A stretch of 64,000 nucleotides of DNA, from assembly GCA_002633005.1 (NCBI GenBank), contig NMRA01000599.1, positions 185,644-249,643 of the forward strand, written 5' to 3'. Both the position numbers and the translations under genes were made by a program. This stretch comes from Phoronis australis. Lineage: Eukaryota > Phoronida > Phoronidae. The notes under the pieces were generated by a model. The model was not told the origin of the DNA, made no database searches, and saw only the letters and a list, made by a program, of their open reading frames with translations. Each line of letters opens with the position of its first letter. Position 1 is the first letter of the stretch. This document shows, one piece after another, positions 36,201 through 46,046 of this stretch.

Positions 36201-39200
36201 AACTTCCACATCCGGTGACATAGCCAAAACTAAGACAAAACTTACATCAAAAACTTCAGTCAAACTAAAAATCTCTTTCTTGAAATGGTCTTAAGAAAAA
36301 TTTAAGTTTTATCTTAAAATTTACTACCTAAAATTGATGCTAAAATGAGGCATTGCACCTTAAACAACAATACACAACAATCATTTTTTTTGTAACATCA
36401 CGAAAGTGTGCACGTAGTGAGTGGAATTTCAAAAAAACAATGCTGGTGGTTCATTTTAGACACAACAAATCACTAACAGCAAATTTTCAGTTTACAGGGT
36501 TAACATGTTACCTTTCAAAATAATGAGAATAGGGAAGTGTTGGGCTAACTTTCTCACACAGTCTGTCATAATCACTTTTAGCCCACACCTGAAATGAAAT
36601 TTGAAAAATAAAATGCACATTGATACCGGAAGTGTTCACCTAAGCCTTAATACACTTGTAAAAAAGAGCAGTGACATTCATATCCACAAGAAATGTGAGC
36701 ATAAGTATCGATGAAATTACTTATTAACAACAATTAAACCCTCAAAACTACAAGCATTTTTCAATTTGAATGTGAAAAAGTTCAACATTTGAATTCATAC
36801 ACCACAATAAAATTGGTTCTCAATGTATACCAAACAATGGTCTCAACTCGATCTTCCATTCTCACTTGAAATAATTCCTGGACTTAAGATCTTGTCACAG
36901 GCTCCTTCCACAGCCATTCTATAATTAATAACATTTACCCACAATGCAGCATGTTTGTCAGAATGTAACTTTATTCTTTGATGTAATATTTAACATTTTG
37001 ATAAAAGGACTTTTCCCAGTCTCTGAACAAATTACGGGATGATCTTCGCTATCTCCACTGAAAGCAAAACAACAATCGTTGGTCAAATTCCTTAATATAT
37101 GGAAGGCCATAACTACAGCACACCACAAATTGCCGGAGACTCTACAAAATGTCCTGCATCCAACTGTAACGTATTGCCAACACATGATTTTTTTAAGGGC
37201 ATGCATATCAACAGTGGCTTACGACATACCTCCTCCAGTATAATGAGATCGTGTGTTCCCTTCGATAATTCATCAGCAATAGCAGCAAGTCTTTCATTCT
37301 TTAATTTTGCCATATAAGGGAACGGAATGCCCCTAGAGAAAAACAAGAAAGGTTGATAACAAATAATACATTAAGAAATGTTGATTGCTGACCATTAAAG
37401 TGGTCTAAATTTTCCCCAAATTGGACTGTAGCACAAGATTATCTAGAGACAACAATCAATGACCACGACCACCACACAAAATGGCCATGATCCATTCATA
37501 CAGACTTCAGGGAAATAAAAACTGGGTAAGCTGTATTACCACCTATTTAAAGAGGTTAGTCCATCGATAGAGTGAAAAAGTAAAATCAAACATCTTGATT
37601 TGTTGGTCAACTCTTATGAAACAACATCAGTTTAAAGACTATCTTGAATGGTAACACCAGTAAATGGTTCCCACAGCATGTTAAGAGCATTGCCACAAAT
37701 TGTCAAATGTACATCAGTTTAAAGCCTATCTTGAATGGTAACACCAGTAAATGGCTCCTACAGCATGTAAAGAGCACTGCCATAAATTGTCAAATGTAAC
37801 AAACTGTTAGGCGTCTTGGTTTGCTTTTTGACTACGTCACCGCAAGAATCGCATTTTAATTCAAACAGCTGCGAATAACACCCGAACCTAGTGGTGTTCT
37901 GTTTAGACCCCTATTCAATACAACTATTGTCGGCCTTTTGTTGTTTGTGCTGGGATTTCGCGGTGATGTTATATGGCACGAAGAGGCAGCTTCACCTATC
38001 ATTTGAGTGACCAACATTTGCGAGATTAAACATGCGTTTTCTTATTTTCCTAAGACTTTGCTAGGACTACCTGGTTAGCCCAATACATATAAAATAACAA
38101 AATTCTGCAGAAGTTAACCTTTAAGGTGAACAGGTGTGTCATCCGCCATACTAAGACTTGTGGTTTGCTCAGGAATTTCAAAGGTGTTCTGGCTCCTCGG
38201 ACAGGTCCATCATGATAACTGTTTTCGTCATTTTATTTTTGATTCTCCACTCTACTTTGTTGTTTCCAGCCAGGTCCCTATCTTTTGATTTATTTTTAAG
38301 CTTGAAGTGACAAAACAGAGGCAGATTTCGATCGTCAGTGAAACTATGAAGTCAGCTCTCAACCACCCACTCACCTCATCTACTGCTTGGATTTTCTCAT
38401 TGACTTTGAAGCTAGTCATAGTTAATCTTCACAATGTGTGTTTCATCACTAGCTGAATAACCAATGTCACAGTTTTCCAGTTAGCGTGCTACTCCTTGAA
38501 TAAAGTAGTTTGACACAACTGGGTGATAAGCGCCATCTTAAAACGCTATTGACATCTAGAATCGGTGGTTGTGTGTTGTTTCTATTAGTTGTAATGTAGT
38601 TGTGGTATTGTTAATTATGATCAGCGTAAGTAAATCCTGCGAATATATCAATACGCATGTTTGTTTGTCTTCATTCCGTAACAATGTTTTGTAGTTTTTT
38701 TTGCTTTAGATATCAATATTTAAAAATTAAATACCTGACTACATTGTTTTTTCCAGCTCAATACTACCGTAATGTTAAGTTTTAACAAAAATTATCGGTT
38801 TAATCATTTTGAAAATTCGACATTACCATGATGCTCAGGCAAAAACTGCATCCGACTCCACCCCGACTCTGGCGCAAAGCTCACTTTGATCCTGGTTCAA
38901 GTCGCTATATGAACAAGGCTGAAGTAAAGGAGTAGCATTGAAAATATATCCTGTATGCTTTCCTTGTAAGTGAATTACCGGTATATATTCACGGCATGTG
39001 ACTGGCACTGACACTTAGAAAAAAGTAAAATGAGAAGATATCCAAAAGAATTTGAAATTTGTGTTCCGTAGACTTGTTGTCGTCAACAGGCGTGAATTCA
39101 TGTAACTTCCTCAAAATGGCACTGGCTAATTATAGCTCAATATTTATATACCTGTTTCATTCGATGTTATTCGCTGTCCTCTGAAATGAGTAATTTTTTA

Positions 39201-39560
39201 TGGGGGCTGCACTATCGCCTGTGTATGCCTGTGGCAAACTTGAAGCCAAAGACAAAGCTTCCAAAGAGCTACCAATCCAAATAGACAATGACCAACGCCT
39301 CTACTGGCAGCGCGAGCAGAGACGATGGTCATTGTCTACCAATCCAAAAGGCAAAGGCCCCCAAACCGAAAGGGCTGTGCTGTGCACTAAACAGAAAGGA
39401 ACGTTCTTTGGGAAGGAAACTGGAAACGACTGAAACTAACAAATTCAGAAATATGTGCCTCTCATCGGAACCACATAGTATAGGTTGAGAAACAAGACCC
39501 GCTCAGAGTTAATGAGACTTACCAACAGTTTAAAGTCAACACTTTCAGCGACTCTGCCAT
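29877..39560 (-). CDS. SMPD2: Neutral sphingomyelinase (sphingomyelin phosphodiesterase 2), eight exons
   Basis: Hydrolyses sphingomyelin to ceramide and phosphocholine at neutral pH with Mg2+. The family is ER/nuclear membrane-bound. Coding exons on the minus strand are 39523-39560, 37230-37332, 36512-36588, 35876-36059, 34394-34603, 33483-33612, 31957-32076 and 29877-30217. All introns are GT-AG, all phases match, and the total is 1203 nt, 400 residues plus stop (human enzyme about 423). Endonuclease/exonuclease/phosphatase fold residues are present: N11 in LTLNCW, E47 in ILEE, H134 and H136 in THVHAQY, D178 and N180 in GGDLN, and H273 in SDHEG. Two hydrophobic helices (about 322-340 and 351-373) at the C-terminus match the membrane anchor of nSMase1. 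The ATG at 39560 has a good context (AAAAATGG). The gene appears intact. Repeats sit only in introns. Confidence 0.96.
31957..32076 (-). CDS. SMPD2: SMPD2 exon 7 (catalytic SDHEG)
   Basis: Residues 248-287. Acceptor ACATCCAG and donor GTAAAC. It contains the general-base histidine H273 in FSDHEGLAAEF. Intron 6 (32077-33482) is AT-rich, with no second gene seen. Confidence 0.93.
33441..33477. repeat. (GT)n microsatellite
   Basis: A run of alternating GT with GC/GT variants lies immediately beside the SMPD2 exon 6 donor, inside intron 6. Confidence 0.85.
33483..33612 (-). CDS. SMPD2: SMPD2 exon 6
   Basis: Residues 205-247 plus one base of 248. Acceptor TATGCAG and donor GTTAGT. It contains the conserved RIDFIFYR strand (human RIDYVLYK). 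Confidence 0.92.
34394..34603 (-). CDS. SMPD2: SMPD2 exon 5 (GGDLN motif)
   Basis: Residues 135-204, with the metal/phosphate-binding GGDLN (D178, N180) and the start of the HAQY motif. Acceptor TTGGTTACAG and donor GTACTA. The acceptor region is repeated in tandem just upstream (34604-34690), giving a decoy acceptor-like sequence. Confidence 0.93.
35060..35460 (+). repeat. Complex repeat family, copy C (in SMPD2 intron 4)
   Basis: Contains ATGCCACTAGGGGTC, TTGCCACTAGGGACGACAC, GGTGTGGCAGATAGAGAGG and GGAGATACAGCA blocks in the order seen at 20571-21417. It is a partial, diverged copy between exons 4 and 5. Confidence 0.65.
35876..36059 (-). CDS. SMPD2: SMPD2 exon 4
   Basis: Residues 73 (split) to 134. 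It carries the conserved GSGMCVFSK, HHGDW and NVYVTH blocks of nSMase1. Acceptor CTCCTCGCTAG and donor GTGAGT. Confidence 0.95.
36144..36335. mobile_element. AT-rich hairpin MITE-like repeat (SMPD2 intron 3 side)
   Basis: TTAAGTTCATTTTTTACTTA at the left and an approximate inverted partner ending AATTTAAGTTTTATCTTAA at the right bound about 190 bp. The low complexity makes it uncertain. The dispersed repeat copy 2 (36325-36425) follows directly. Confidence 0.4.
36325..36425 (+). repeat. Dispersed repeat, copy 2 (partner at 2105-2200)
   Basis: Shares TAAAATTGATGCTAAAA, ACACAACAATCATTT and the downstream GTAACATCACGAAAG-like tail with 2105-2200, with moderate divergence. Confidence 0.5.
36512..36588 (-). 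CDS. SMPD2: SMPD2 exon 3
   Basis: Residues 48-72 plus two bases of 73. Acceptor TTCATTTCAG and donor GTAACA. It encodes the VW...LCEKVSPTLPYSHYF segment conserved in nSMase1. Confidence 0.94.
37230..37332 (-). CDS. SMPD2: SMPD2 exon 2 (catalytic ILEE)
   Basis: Residues 13 (split) to 47, from WGIPFP to ILEE, including metal-binding E47. Acceptor TTTTTCTCTAG and donor GTATGT. Confidence 0.95.
37625..37798 (+). repeat. 87-bp tandem duplication in SMPD2 intron 1
   Basis: Two head-to-tail units, 37625-37711 and 37712-37798, each beginning CATCAGTTTAAAG and ending GTCAAATGTA, differ at only a handful of positions. It is non-coding. Confidence 0.9.
39271..39348. mobile_element. Mini palindromic insertion, TAGRCAATGACC family, copy 1
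   Basis: A 57-bp palindrome (39282-39338) opens TAGACAATGACCAACGCCTC and closes GACGATGGTCATTGTCTA. CCAATCCAAA is repeated directly on both sides (39272-39281 and 39339-39348). The outer 20 bp match the palindrome at 48321-48386. It lies in SMPD2 intron 1. The structure is that of a miniature transposon with a 10-bp (9-11) target duplication. Confidence 0.8.
39523..39560 (-). CDS. SMPD2: SMPD2 exon 1 (start codon, LTLNC)
   Basis: Encodes MAESLKVLTLNC plus TG of W13, followed by donor GTAAGT. N11 is the conserved catalytic/metal-site asparagine. It was too short to stand out as an open frame and was located by the TG overhang that exon 2 needs and by the LTLNCW motif. Confidence 0.93.
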
Positions 39561-40102
39561 TTTTAAATCTTCCGGTTACTAATATATCGCCACCTGGCGA
39601 GTACAAGCGCGATCCCCCTGCCTACATGGCATGCGGCACTAGCAACCGCACGTAAAAGCTTGCGACCCCGAGACTAGCTAAGAGAGATTGCACAGAGAAT
39701 TTCCGTCTGCCTGCTGTACTCAGTTTTGATGGAGACTTGTAGTTAACAAATTAAGCCTATTCTTGCTTCTTCAGTGTGAAGCTAGACTCACTCCCCGGCC
39801 CTGCACGGCTACACTCAGTCGATTTCTATTAGACAAACAACAAATCCCGCGACAATTACATAGTAGGCAATTCTTAATAAGTTCTGAGCTGTGGCCCTGG
39901 GTGAATGCCAGGACTATTGGCCTGAGGTATCTTTTCAACTCCAGTCGCACCGTGGACGACAGAAAATTCACTTTTAGTGGCCAAACAGTAATTCAATTCC
40001 AGGACTCCAAGTTCACACACAGCAAAAAAGGTCAGATCGCTTGACTTTTCGAGAAAAGGTCTACCAAGTGAAAAAAATAAGCCTATTAGCGGAAATAAGA
40101 CA
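39561..40102. other. SMPD2 5' flank
   Basis: Presumed 5'UTR and promoter of SMPD2 (minus strand). I could not identify a TATA box or initiator with confidence. A 93-codon plus-strand frame (39763-40044) has no domain. Confidence 0.4.
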
Positions 40103-40107
40103 CAAAC

Positions 40108-40467
40108 TGTCGCATACGCGATATTTAACTAGGTAAATAAAACAACAAGAATGGATCAACTGAAATTTTAGGATGTAATATCGTCCTTTGTCAACAGACG
40201 TTAACATCCGAAAATTTCAGTTGATCCATTCTTGTTGTTTTATTTACCTATTTATATTCTTCATTTCGTGAAACAATAGTATCCTTGGGAGGATCTGGAT
40301 CGCCTGATTTAGTTTCAGATTTTATTTTCTACGATATTTAACATCACGTTCACGAGATGACGCATTCTAGCAGAACGCTCTCTGGATTTGGAATGTACAA
40401 TGTATATGTTTGTAGTTGAATATTAATGGAATATATTTATTAATATGTCTTTTATCTTAATTCTACA
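40108..40467 (+). repeat. 5' LTR (interrupted by a 202-bp insertion)
   Basis: Starts TGTCGCATACGCGATATT and ends TTCTACA. Without the insertion at 40130-40331 and its duplicated site it would be about 147 bp. It matches the split 3' LTR (45954-46046 plus 47397-47445). Confidence 0.88.
40130..40331. mobile_element. Foldback insertion in the 5' LTR with 11-bp target duplication
   Basis: CGATATTTAAC occurs at 40119-40129 and 40332-40342. The 3' LTR has this site only once (CGATATTGAAC), proving an insertion. The insert starts TAGG and ends CTA. Its first part is a hairpin of two 46-base arms (40131-40176 and 40204-40249) with one mismatch. The remaining 82 bases are unique and AT-rich. It has no coding capacity. 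Confidence 0.85.
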
Positions 40468-40485
40468 TGGTGACCTCGACGTGAT
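40468..40485 (+). other. Primer-binding site of the Gypsy element
   Basis: TGGTGACCTCGACGTGAT follows the 5' LTR directly, in the position and with the TGG start expected of a tRNA-primed minus-strand site. The tRNA was not identified. Confidence 0.6.
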
Positions 40486-40553
40486 GGATCAGCAGCAAGT
40501 TTTTTTAAACTGAAAGACAACTGTAAATTTAACGGTAAGCTTAAACAAACAAA

Positions 40554-41283
40554 ATGACCTCGAGAGACGAAATAGAAGCCAAAGGAAAGGCTCGTTTACA
40601 CGGTGTAGAAATGCCGAAACAACTTGAATTTTCTAGTAAAAAAACTATATGAGGAATACATTAGGTTTAAAACACTGACAAAGGAAATTATGAATTGTTA
40701 CGAAGGACTTGAAGAAAAACACCAAGTCGATAGTGGATGGGTCCAGAAGCATGTGTGAAACATGCAAACCACCCCTTTGATGGTAATGATAACGAGAAGA
40801 TAAACCCCCTGTGGACGTATTTCGATGGCATTTGTGCCAAGAAGGAAGGCACAGAAGGATCGTGGAATGCATCACGGATGAAATTAAAGTTTGTCAAGCA
40901 GCAAGCGGATGAGACTGTTGATCAATTTTATGATCGGATAAGGAAGTTGTTACAGCAATGTGAATATCTAAATGGCATTTCAAGCGTCATGGAGACTGAA
41001 GCCCTTAAATACGGATTCAAAGATGTTAAGATTTTGGAAAAAGTTTATGCCCTCCCAAAGACAAACACTCAAGTATTGGACACGGCAAGGGCGACGGAGG
41101 CAGCACAACGGCACATGCAAGAAGATGGTAAAGTGAGGCAGGAGATCACACAGTGTTCTGATACCGCAAATAATACTGATGAACTTCGACAAACTCGCAC
41201 ACGACAGATTAATTGCACGAAATGTGGATATATGCACCCACCAAAGCGATGTCCAGCGTTCGGGAAGAATGCAAACAGATGAA
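40554..41283 (+). pseudogene. Gypsy gag remnant with zinc knuckle
   Basis: An ATG at 40554 opens a frame that stops after 32 codons. A second frame (40737-41282) carries a gag capsid-like helical region (..TVDQFYDRIRKLLQQCEY..) and a C-terminal zinc knuckle with Cys-x2-Cys-x3-His-x4-Cys spacing near 41215-41255. Gag packages the element RNA. It is broken by at least one stop or shift, and the following protease region is missing or inside the N gap. Confidence 0.8.
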
Positions 41284-41349
41284 CCATTTTGAGCGGTGAT
41301 GTCAGCTCAACATTAAACCTGAGAAGCGGGAAACTGAAAAGAGAAGAAA

Positions 41350-41390
41350 GCATGTGAAGAGAGAGAGATAGAGAGAGAAAGAGAGAGAGA
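41350..41390 (+). repeat. (GA)n microsatellite at the gap edge
   Basis: GAGA repeats with single variants run straight into the N block and probably caused the assembly break. Confidence 0.85.
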
Positions 41391-42361
41391 NNNNNNNNNN
41401 NNNNNNNNNNNNNNNNNNNNNNNNNNNNNNNNNNNNNNNNNNNNNNNNNNNNNNNNNNNNNNNNNNNNNNNNNNNNNNNNNNNNNNNNNNNNNNNNNNNN
41501 NNNNNNNNNNNNNNNNNNNNNNNNNNNNNNNNNNNNNNNNNNNNNNNNNNNNNNNNNNNNNNNNNNNNNNNNNNNNNNNNNNNNNNNNNNNNNNNNNNNN
41601 NNNNNNNNNNNNNNNNNNNNNNNNNNNNNNNNNNNNNNNNNNNNNNNNNNNNNNNNNNNNNNNNNNNNNNNNNNNNNNNNNNNNNNNNNNNNNNNNNNNN
41701 NNNNNNNNNNNNNNNNNNNNNNNNNNNNNNNNNNNNNNNNNNNNNNNNNNNNNNNNNNNNNNNNNNNNNNNNNNNNNNNNNNNNNNNNNNNNNNNNNNNN
41801 NNNNNNNNNNNNNNNNNNNNNNNNNNNNNNNNNNNNNNNNNNNNNNNNNNNNNNNNNNNNNNNNNNNNNNNNNNNNNNNNNNNNNNNNNNNNNNNNNNNN
41901 NNNNNNNNNNNNNNNNNNNNNNNNNNNNNNNNNNNNNNNNNNNNNNNNNNNNNNNNNNNNNNNNNNNNNNNNNNNNNNNNNNNNNNNNNNNNNNNNNNNN
42001 NNNNNNNNNNNNNNNNNNNNNNNNNNNNNNNNNNNNNNNNNNNNNNNNNNNNNNNNNNNNNNNNNNNNNNNNNNNNNNNNNNNNNNNNNNNNNNNNNNNN
42101 NNNNNNNNNNNNNNNNNNNNNNNNNNNNNNNNNNNNNNNNNNNNNNNNNNNNNNNNNNNNNNNNNNNNNNNNNNNNNNNNNNNNNNNNNNNNNNNNNNNN
42201 NNNNNNNNNNNNNNNNNNNNNNNNNNNNNNNNNNNNNNNNNNNNNNNNNNNNNNNNNNNNNNNNNNNNNNNNNNNNNNNNNNNNNNNNNNNNNNNNNNNN
42301 NNNNNNNNNNNNNNNNNNNNNNNNNNNNNNNNNNNNNNNNNNNNNNNNNNNNNNNNNNNNN
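41391..42361. other. Assembly gap of 971 Ns
   Basis: All bases are N. The size may be an estimate. It separates gag from the LINE and pol parts of the Gypsy element. Confidence 0.99.
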
Positions 42362-43033
42362 GGTTGTTTATTGCACTTGGAGCTAAGCTCATTTGTACAT
42401 ATTACATTGCAACATTTGGTATAGGTGGCAATTTCATGTCCGGGTATTCAATACATAAATACATACTTACACGTTACAATGTTAGAGTTTCCTGTCTAAT
42501 ACCATAAGCCTTTAATATAAATAAGGACAGTCTTTTCAAAAGATTTCCAGAGTTTGTTTTGAATAAGTTTTTGACGTTTTCGATGCCAGTATGCTGTCGG
42601 GATATTTCTGGTAAAAAAATCATTCTAATGTCGTTAGGTACGGGGCAGTTAAGTAATAAGTGTATTTCGTTTTCAATTTCTGAACGGTTGCAAATTTCGA
42701 AAAGTCTATCTTCCTTTGGAATGTCATGGTGCCAACCAGTTTTTATTTTCAGTTGGTGTTCAGAGCATCTGAATTTGGCTAGAATTCTACGTAGAGTTGG
42801 TGGTAGACTGTAAAGATATCCTTCACAAGATAAATCTGTTTTGATAATAGAGTAAAATGAGCACTTGCTAGAGCTCTGCACTGATGTCCTCCATTTTTGG
42901 GCACCACAATCCAACAATCTTTGCTTAAATTCTGATATAAATAAATCAATGTTACCCGGTCCATTTATCCATACCTCCCCAAACCCGTATCTGAATGAAA
43001 TATCTTTAACTGCACTGGCCCAATTTGCTCGTC
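42362..43033 (-). pseudogene. LINE 3' fragment (RT C-terminal zinc-ribbon region) inside the Gypsy element
   Basis: On the minus strand a frame from about 43033 to 42474 reads as the C-terminal part of a non-LTR retrotransposon ORF2: NWASAV..YGFGEVW, FKQRLLD, LARFRCSEHQL-like and EIHLLLNCP blocks in family order. The cysteine-bearing knuckle is altered (F replaces the first Cys of C-x2-C, seen as LCEIC in the copy at 56323). The 3' tail ends GCAATAAAC at 42362-42375. It is 5'-truncated and non-functional. Confidence 0.75.
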
Positions 43034-43064
43034 CTTTTTCACAGTCTTCCCGTTCTGCAAAGCA

Positions 43065-45921
43065 ATGAACATAGTGAAAACACTTTGCGATGAACCCGGT
43101 ACTTGCAAAGATTGCAACGGTGACTTCGACATCAGTGAAGTCAAGTCAGGAAAAGAAAATTGTGTCAAACGAGATGGGCAGATCAGAGTCATCTCCACAA
43201 AGCAGGTTATTGAAGACGCCAAGGATGTTTTTACAGGAGTTGGGAAACTGAAGGACTATAAGTATAAAATTCAGATAGATGATACTGTCCCACCAGTGGT
43301 ATGCCCTCCAAGAAGAGTACCACCTGCTGTCAAAAACAACTTCTGATGGAACTCAACCGTATGGAAGAGCTTGGAATTATCAAGAAGCAGCAGGAAGCCA
43401 CGCTCTGGGTAAACAGCCTAGTGTGTACCCCAACACCGAACGGCCAGCTAAGGGTGTGTCTTGATCCTAAACCGTTAAACAGGGCTGTGAAAAGACCCCA
43501 CCATTACACTCCTACCTTGGAGGAAGTAATAACGCAGCTAAATGGGTGCAGGTATTTCTCGGCACTAGATCAGTCATGTGGATACTGGAATATTGAGATC
43601 CATCCACAGAGTGTTCCCTTGCTTACATTTAACAGTCCCTGATGATATCTTGATTGCAACACAGACGAGACGTGATCATGACATTGCCCTGAATCACGTC
43701 ATTCCGCGCTGCAGAGAGTCAGGATTCCGGTTGAATCCGATGAAAGTAAAGATACTTCCGGCAGAGATTTGTTACTTTGGCCACGTACTTATACCAGAAG
43801 TCGTTACGCCAGATCCTAAAAAGTTGGATGCTAATGGGAGAATAGCACCTCCTGACAACAAGCTTGAATTACAGTCCTTGGCTGCTTTACGTACCTTGGC
43901 AAATTTATCCCTAACTTGTCTGCTAAGACTTATGAGCTAAGACGACTGTTGAAAAAAGACAACGATTTCACGTGGACCGATCAACACACACAGATGCTGA
44001 ATAGCTTGAAAGAATGTGTCCTTAAAGCGGAGACCCTCCGGTATTTTGATCCAGCTAAGGAGATAACAATTGAATGCGATGCCTCACTAAAGGGAATGGG
44101 AGCTTGTTTGACTCAAGAGGGCAGGTCAATTAATTTTGCATCAAGAAGCCTGGCAGATGCAGAAACCAGGTATTCAAATATATATAGAAAGAGAGAGCTG
44201 CTGGGCGTTGTGTGGACAGTCTTGCATTACAAGCAGTATGTCTACGGACAAAAGTTTACAGTCCACACAGACCACCAGCCGTTAAAAGCTATCTTCAAGA
44301 AAGACATTCACAGCATACCCCCACGGCTGCAACGTATGAACCGAATGTTGCAAGGGTATGAGATAGAAGTTGTTTATAAGAAAGGAAGTGAGATGCATGT
44401 CCCAGATTGTTTGTCAAGGTGTGTTCCGCTTAGACCCAAGCAAGTGCCAGTTTTACCAGATATCACCACCATTGGAATTCTTGAGGTGAACACTACGACT
44501 GGATCAGACATTCAAAAGATACGAGCTGAAACTTCCAAAGACCCAGTTTTGATGGCATTGTTGTCATTTATTAAAAAAGGGTGGCCCGAGCATAAGAACC
44601 AAATGCCAGACCAAACCATGGCTTACTGGAATTACAGACATGATTTAGCATGAATAAATGGGGTTTTAATCCGAGGATGCAGGATAGTTATTCCCCAAAT
44701 AATGAGAGGATACTTCTTGAAGAGACTACATCGAGCACAGCAAGGAGTGCAGAAAACCATTGAGAGCCCGAGAAAAGTTCTTCTGGCCTGGTATGATGGA
44801 ACAGATAAAGCAAATGATTCTTACTTGCCCAGAATGTCTGGAAAATCAACCAAAGCAAAAAGCCAATACAGTCATCCCCGTTACGACTACCATGCCCATG
44901 CAGATCGTAGGACTGGATGTTTTCCATCACAAACAGAAGACATATTCGTGCATTGTCGACTATCACACAGGTTTTCCTTGGATATATAAGGCACTTGAAA
45001 ACTCAAGATGCAGCCAGCATCGTGGAGCACGTAAAAGAGACATGCAACGAGTTCGGGTATCCAACACAGATTGTTAGTGACCAAGGCACGCAGTATATGA
45101 GTGAAATGTTCCAGGAAATGTGTATGCAGTATAACATTACCCACACGCCTGCTACACCCCACTCACAGTGGCAGAATGGTAGATGCGAGAGAACGTTAGG
45201 AAAGTTAAAATTACTCATGGAGAAGTCAAAGAATGATGACATGGCAATAGACGATATTTTTTGATAATACGAGATACCCCGATCAGCCAGAGCATCCCTT
45301 CCCCGTTTGAGCTGATGTTCTACAGGAAAGTCAAAACAGACTTGACATGCATTCCCTTATACATGTTGGATACAGCTCTTTCTGAACAGGCTGGTCAGCG
45401 TTCAGTCCTATACGCTGAAGCGAAGACCAAGTCGACTGAGAAGCGGTCCCTGTCCGCTAGAGGAAAGCCAACCCGTGTCATTCCTCAAGAACCCCTCAGA
45501 TCGGCCTAATAAGTGGTCACGCGGGGTTGTGACATCTGTGGATGGGGAAAGGTCATACGCGGTCCTAGACAGTCAGCCTGGAGGAGAATACCAAAAAGAG
45601 GGTGCACATAAAACCAGTGTCAGAGGTCCCGTTACAAGATCCCCTAGAGGAGCCGAGGGAGGCGACTAGAAAATCTAACAACCGCGACAACAAAGCTGTA
45701 CCTGTTGCTAAACCTTCAGCAGATGTTCCGTTACAGGACCCCGCAGAGGGGACGTGGGACACCGCTAGAGCACTTGATAATATAATCGCGACAACGAAGT
45801 CACACCTCTTGCTGAACCCTCAGCCCGTCCTAGGCGAGAGATTAGATTTCCTGAGCGTTACAAGGATTTTGTTCTTAATTCGAAACACTTAGACGTTTTG
45901 TACACCATTGTAGTTCATTAG
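43065..45921 (+). pseudogene. Gypsy pol remnant (RT, RNase H, integrase)
   Basis: Blocks in order: a linker and RT N-terminal region (43065-43345); RT fingers/palm (43301-43640), ending at LTFNSP; a deletion removing the central RT block, with the frame resuming at DDILIAT (43641), so the first residues of the YxDD box region are lost; RT thumb (to 43940); RNase H (43916-44653, with TIECDASLKGMGA and HTDHQPLKAI); integrase (44700-45260, with catalytic Asp in GLDVF, Asp in SDQGTQY and Glu in GRCERT); a GPY/F-like C-terminal region; and an RxRxPxRYKDF-type end before TAG at 45919-45921. At least six frame breaks or stops make it non-functional. Confidence 0.88.
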
Positions 45922-45942
45922 TTTTTTAGTTCTTGTTTTGTT

Positions 45943-45953
45943 AAGAGGGGAGG
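45943..45953 (+). other. Polypurine tract of the Gypsy element
   Basis: AAGAGGGGAGG-type purine run directly abutting the TGTCGCATA start of the 3' LTR, the usual plus-strand primer position. Confidence 0.75.
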
Positions 45954-46046
45954 TGTCGCATACCCGATATTGAACATCACGTTCACGATGACGCGTTTTA
46001 GCAGAACGCTCTCTGATTTGGAATGTTATGTTTGTAGTTAAATATA
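45954..46046 (+). repeat. 3' LTR, first part
   Basis: Begins TGTCGCATACCCGATATTGAAC and matches the 5' LTR up to GTAGTTAAATATA, where a DNA transposon interrupts it. Confidence 0.88.

Noticed and set aside
41313-42392. 359-codon minus-strand frame across the N gap
   Set aside because: It is open only because Ns contain no stop codons.
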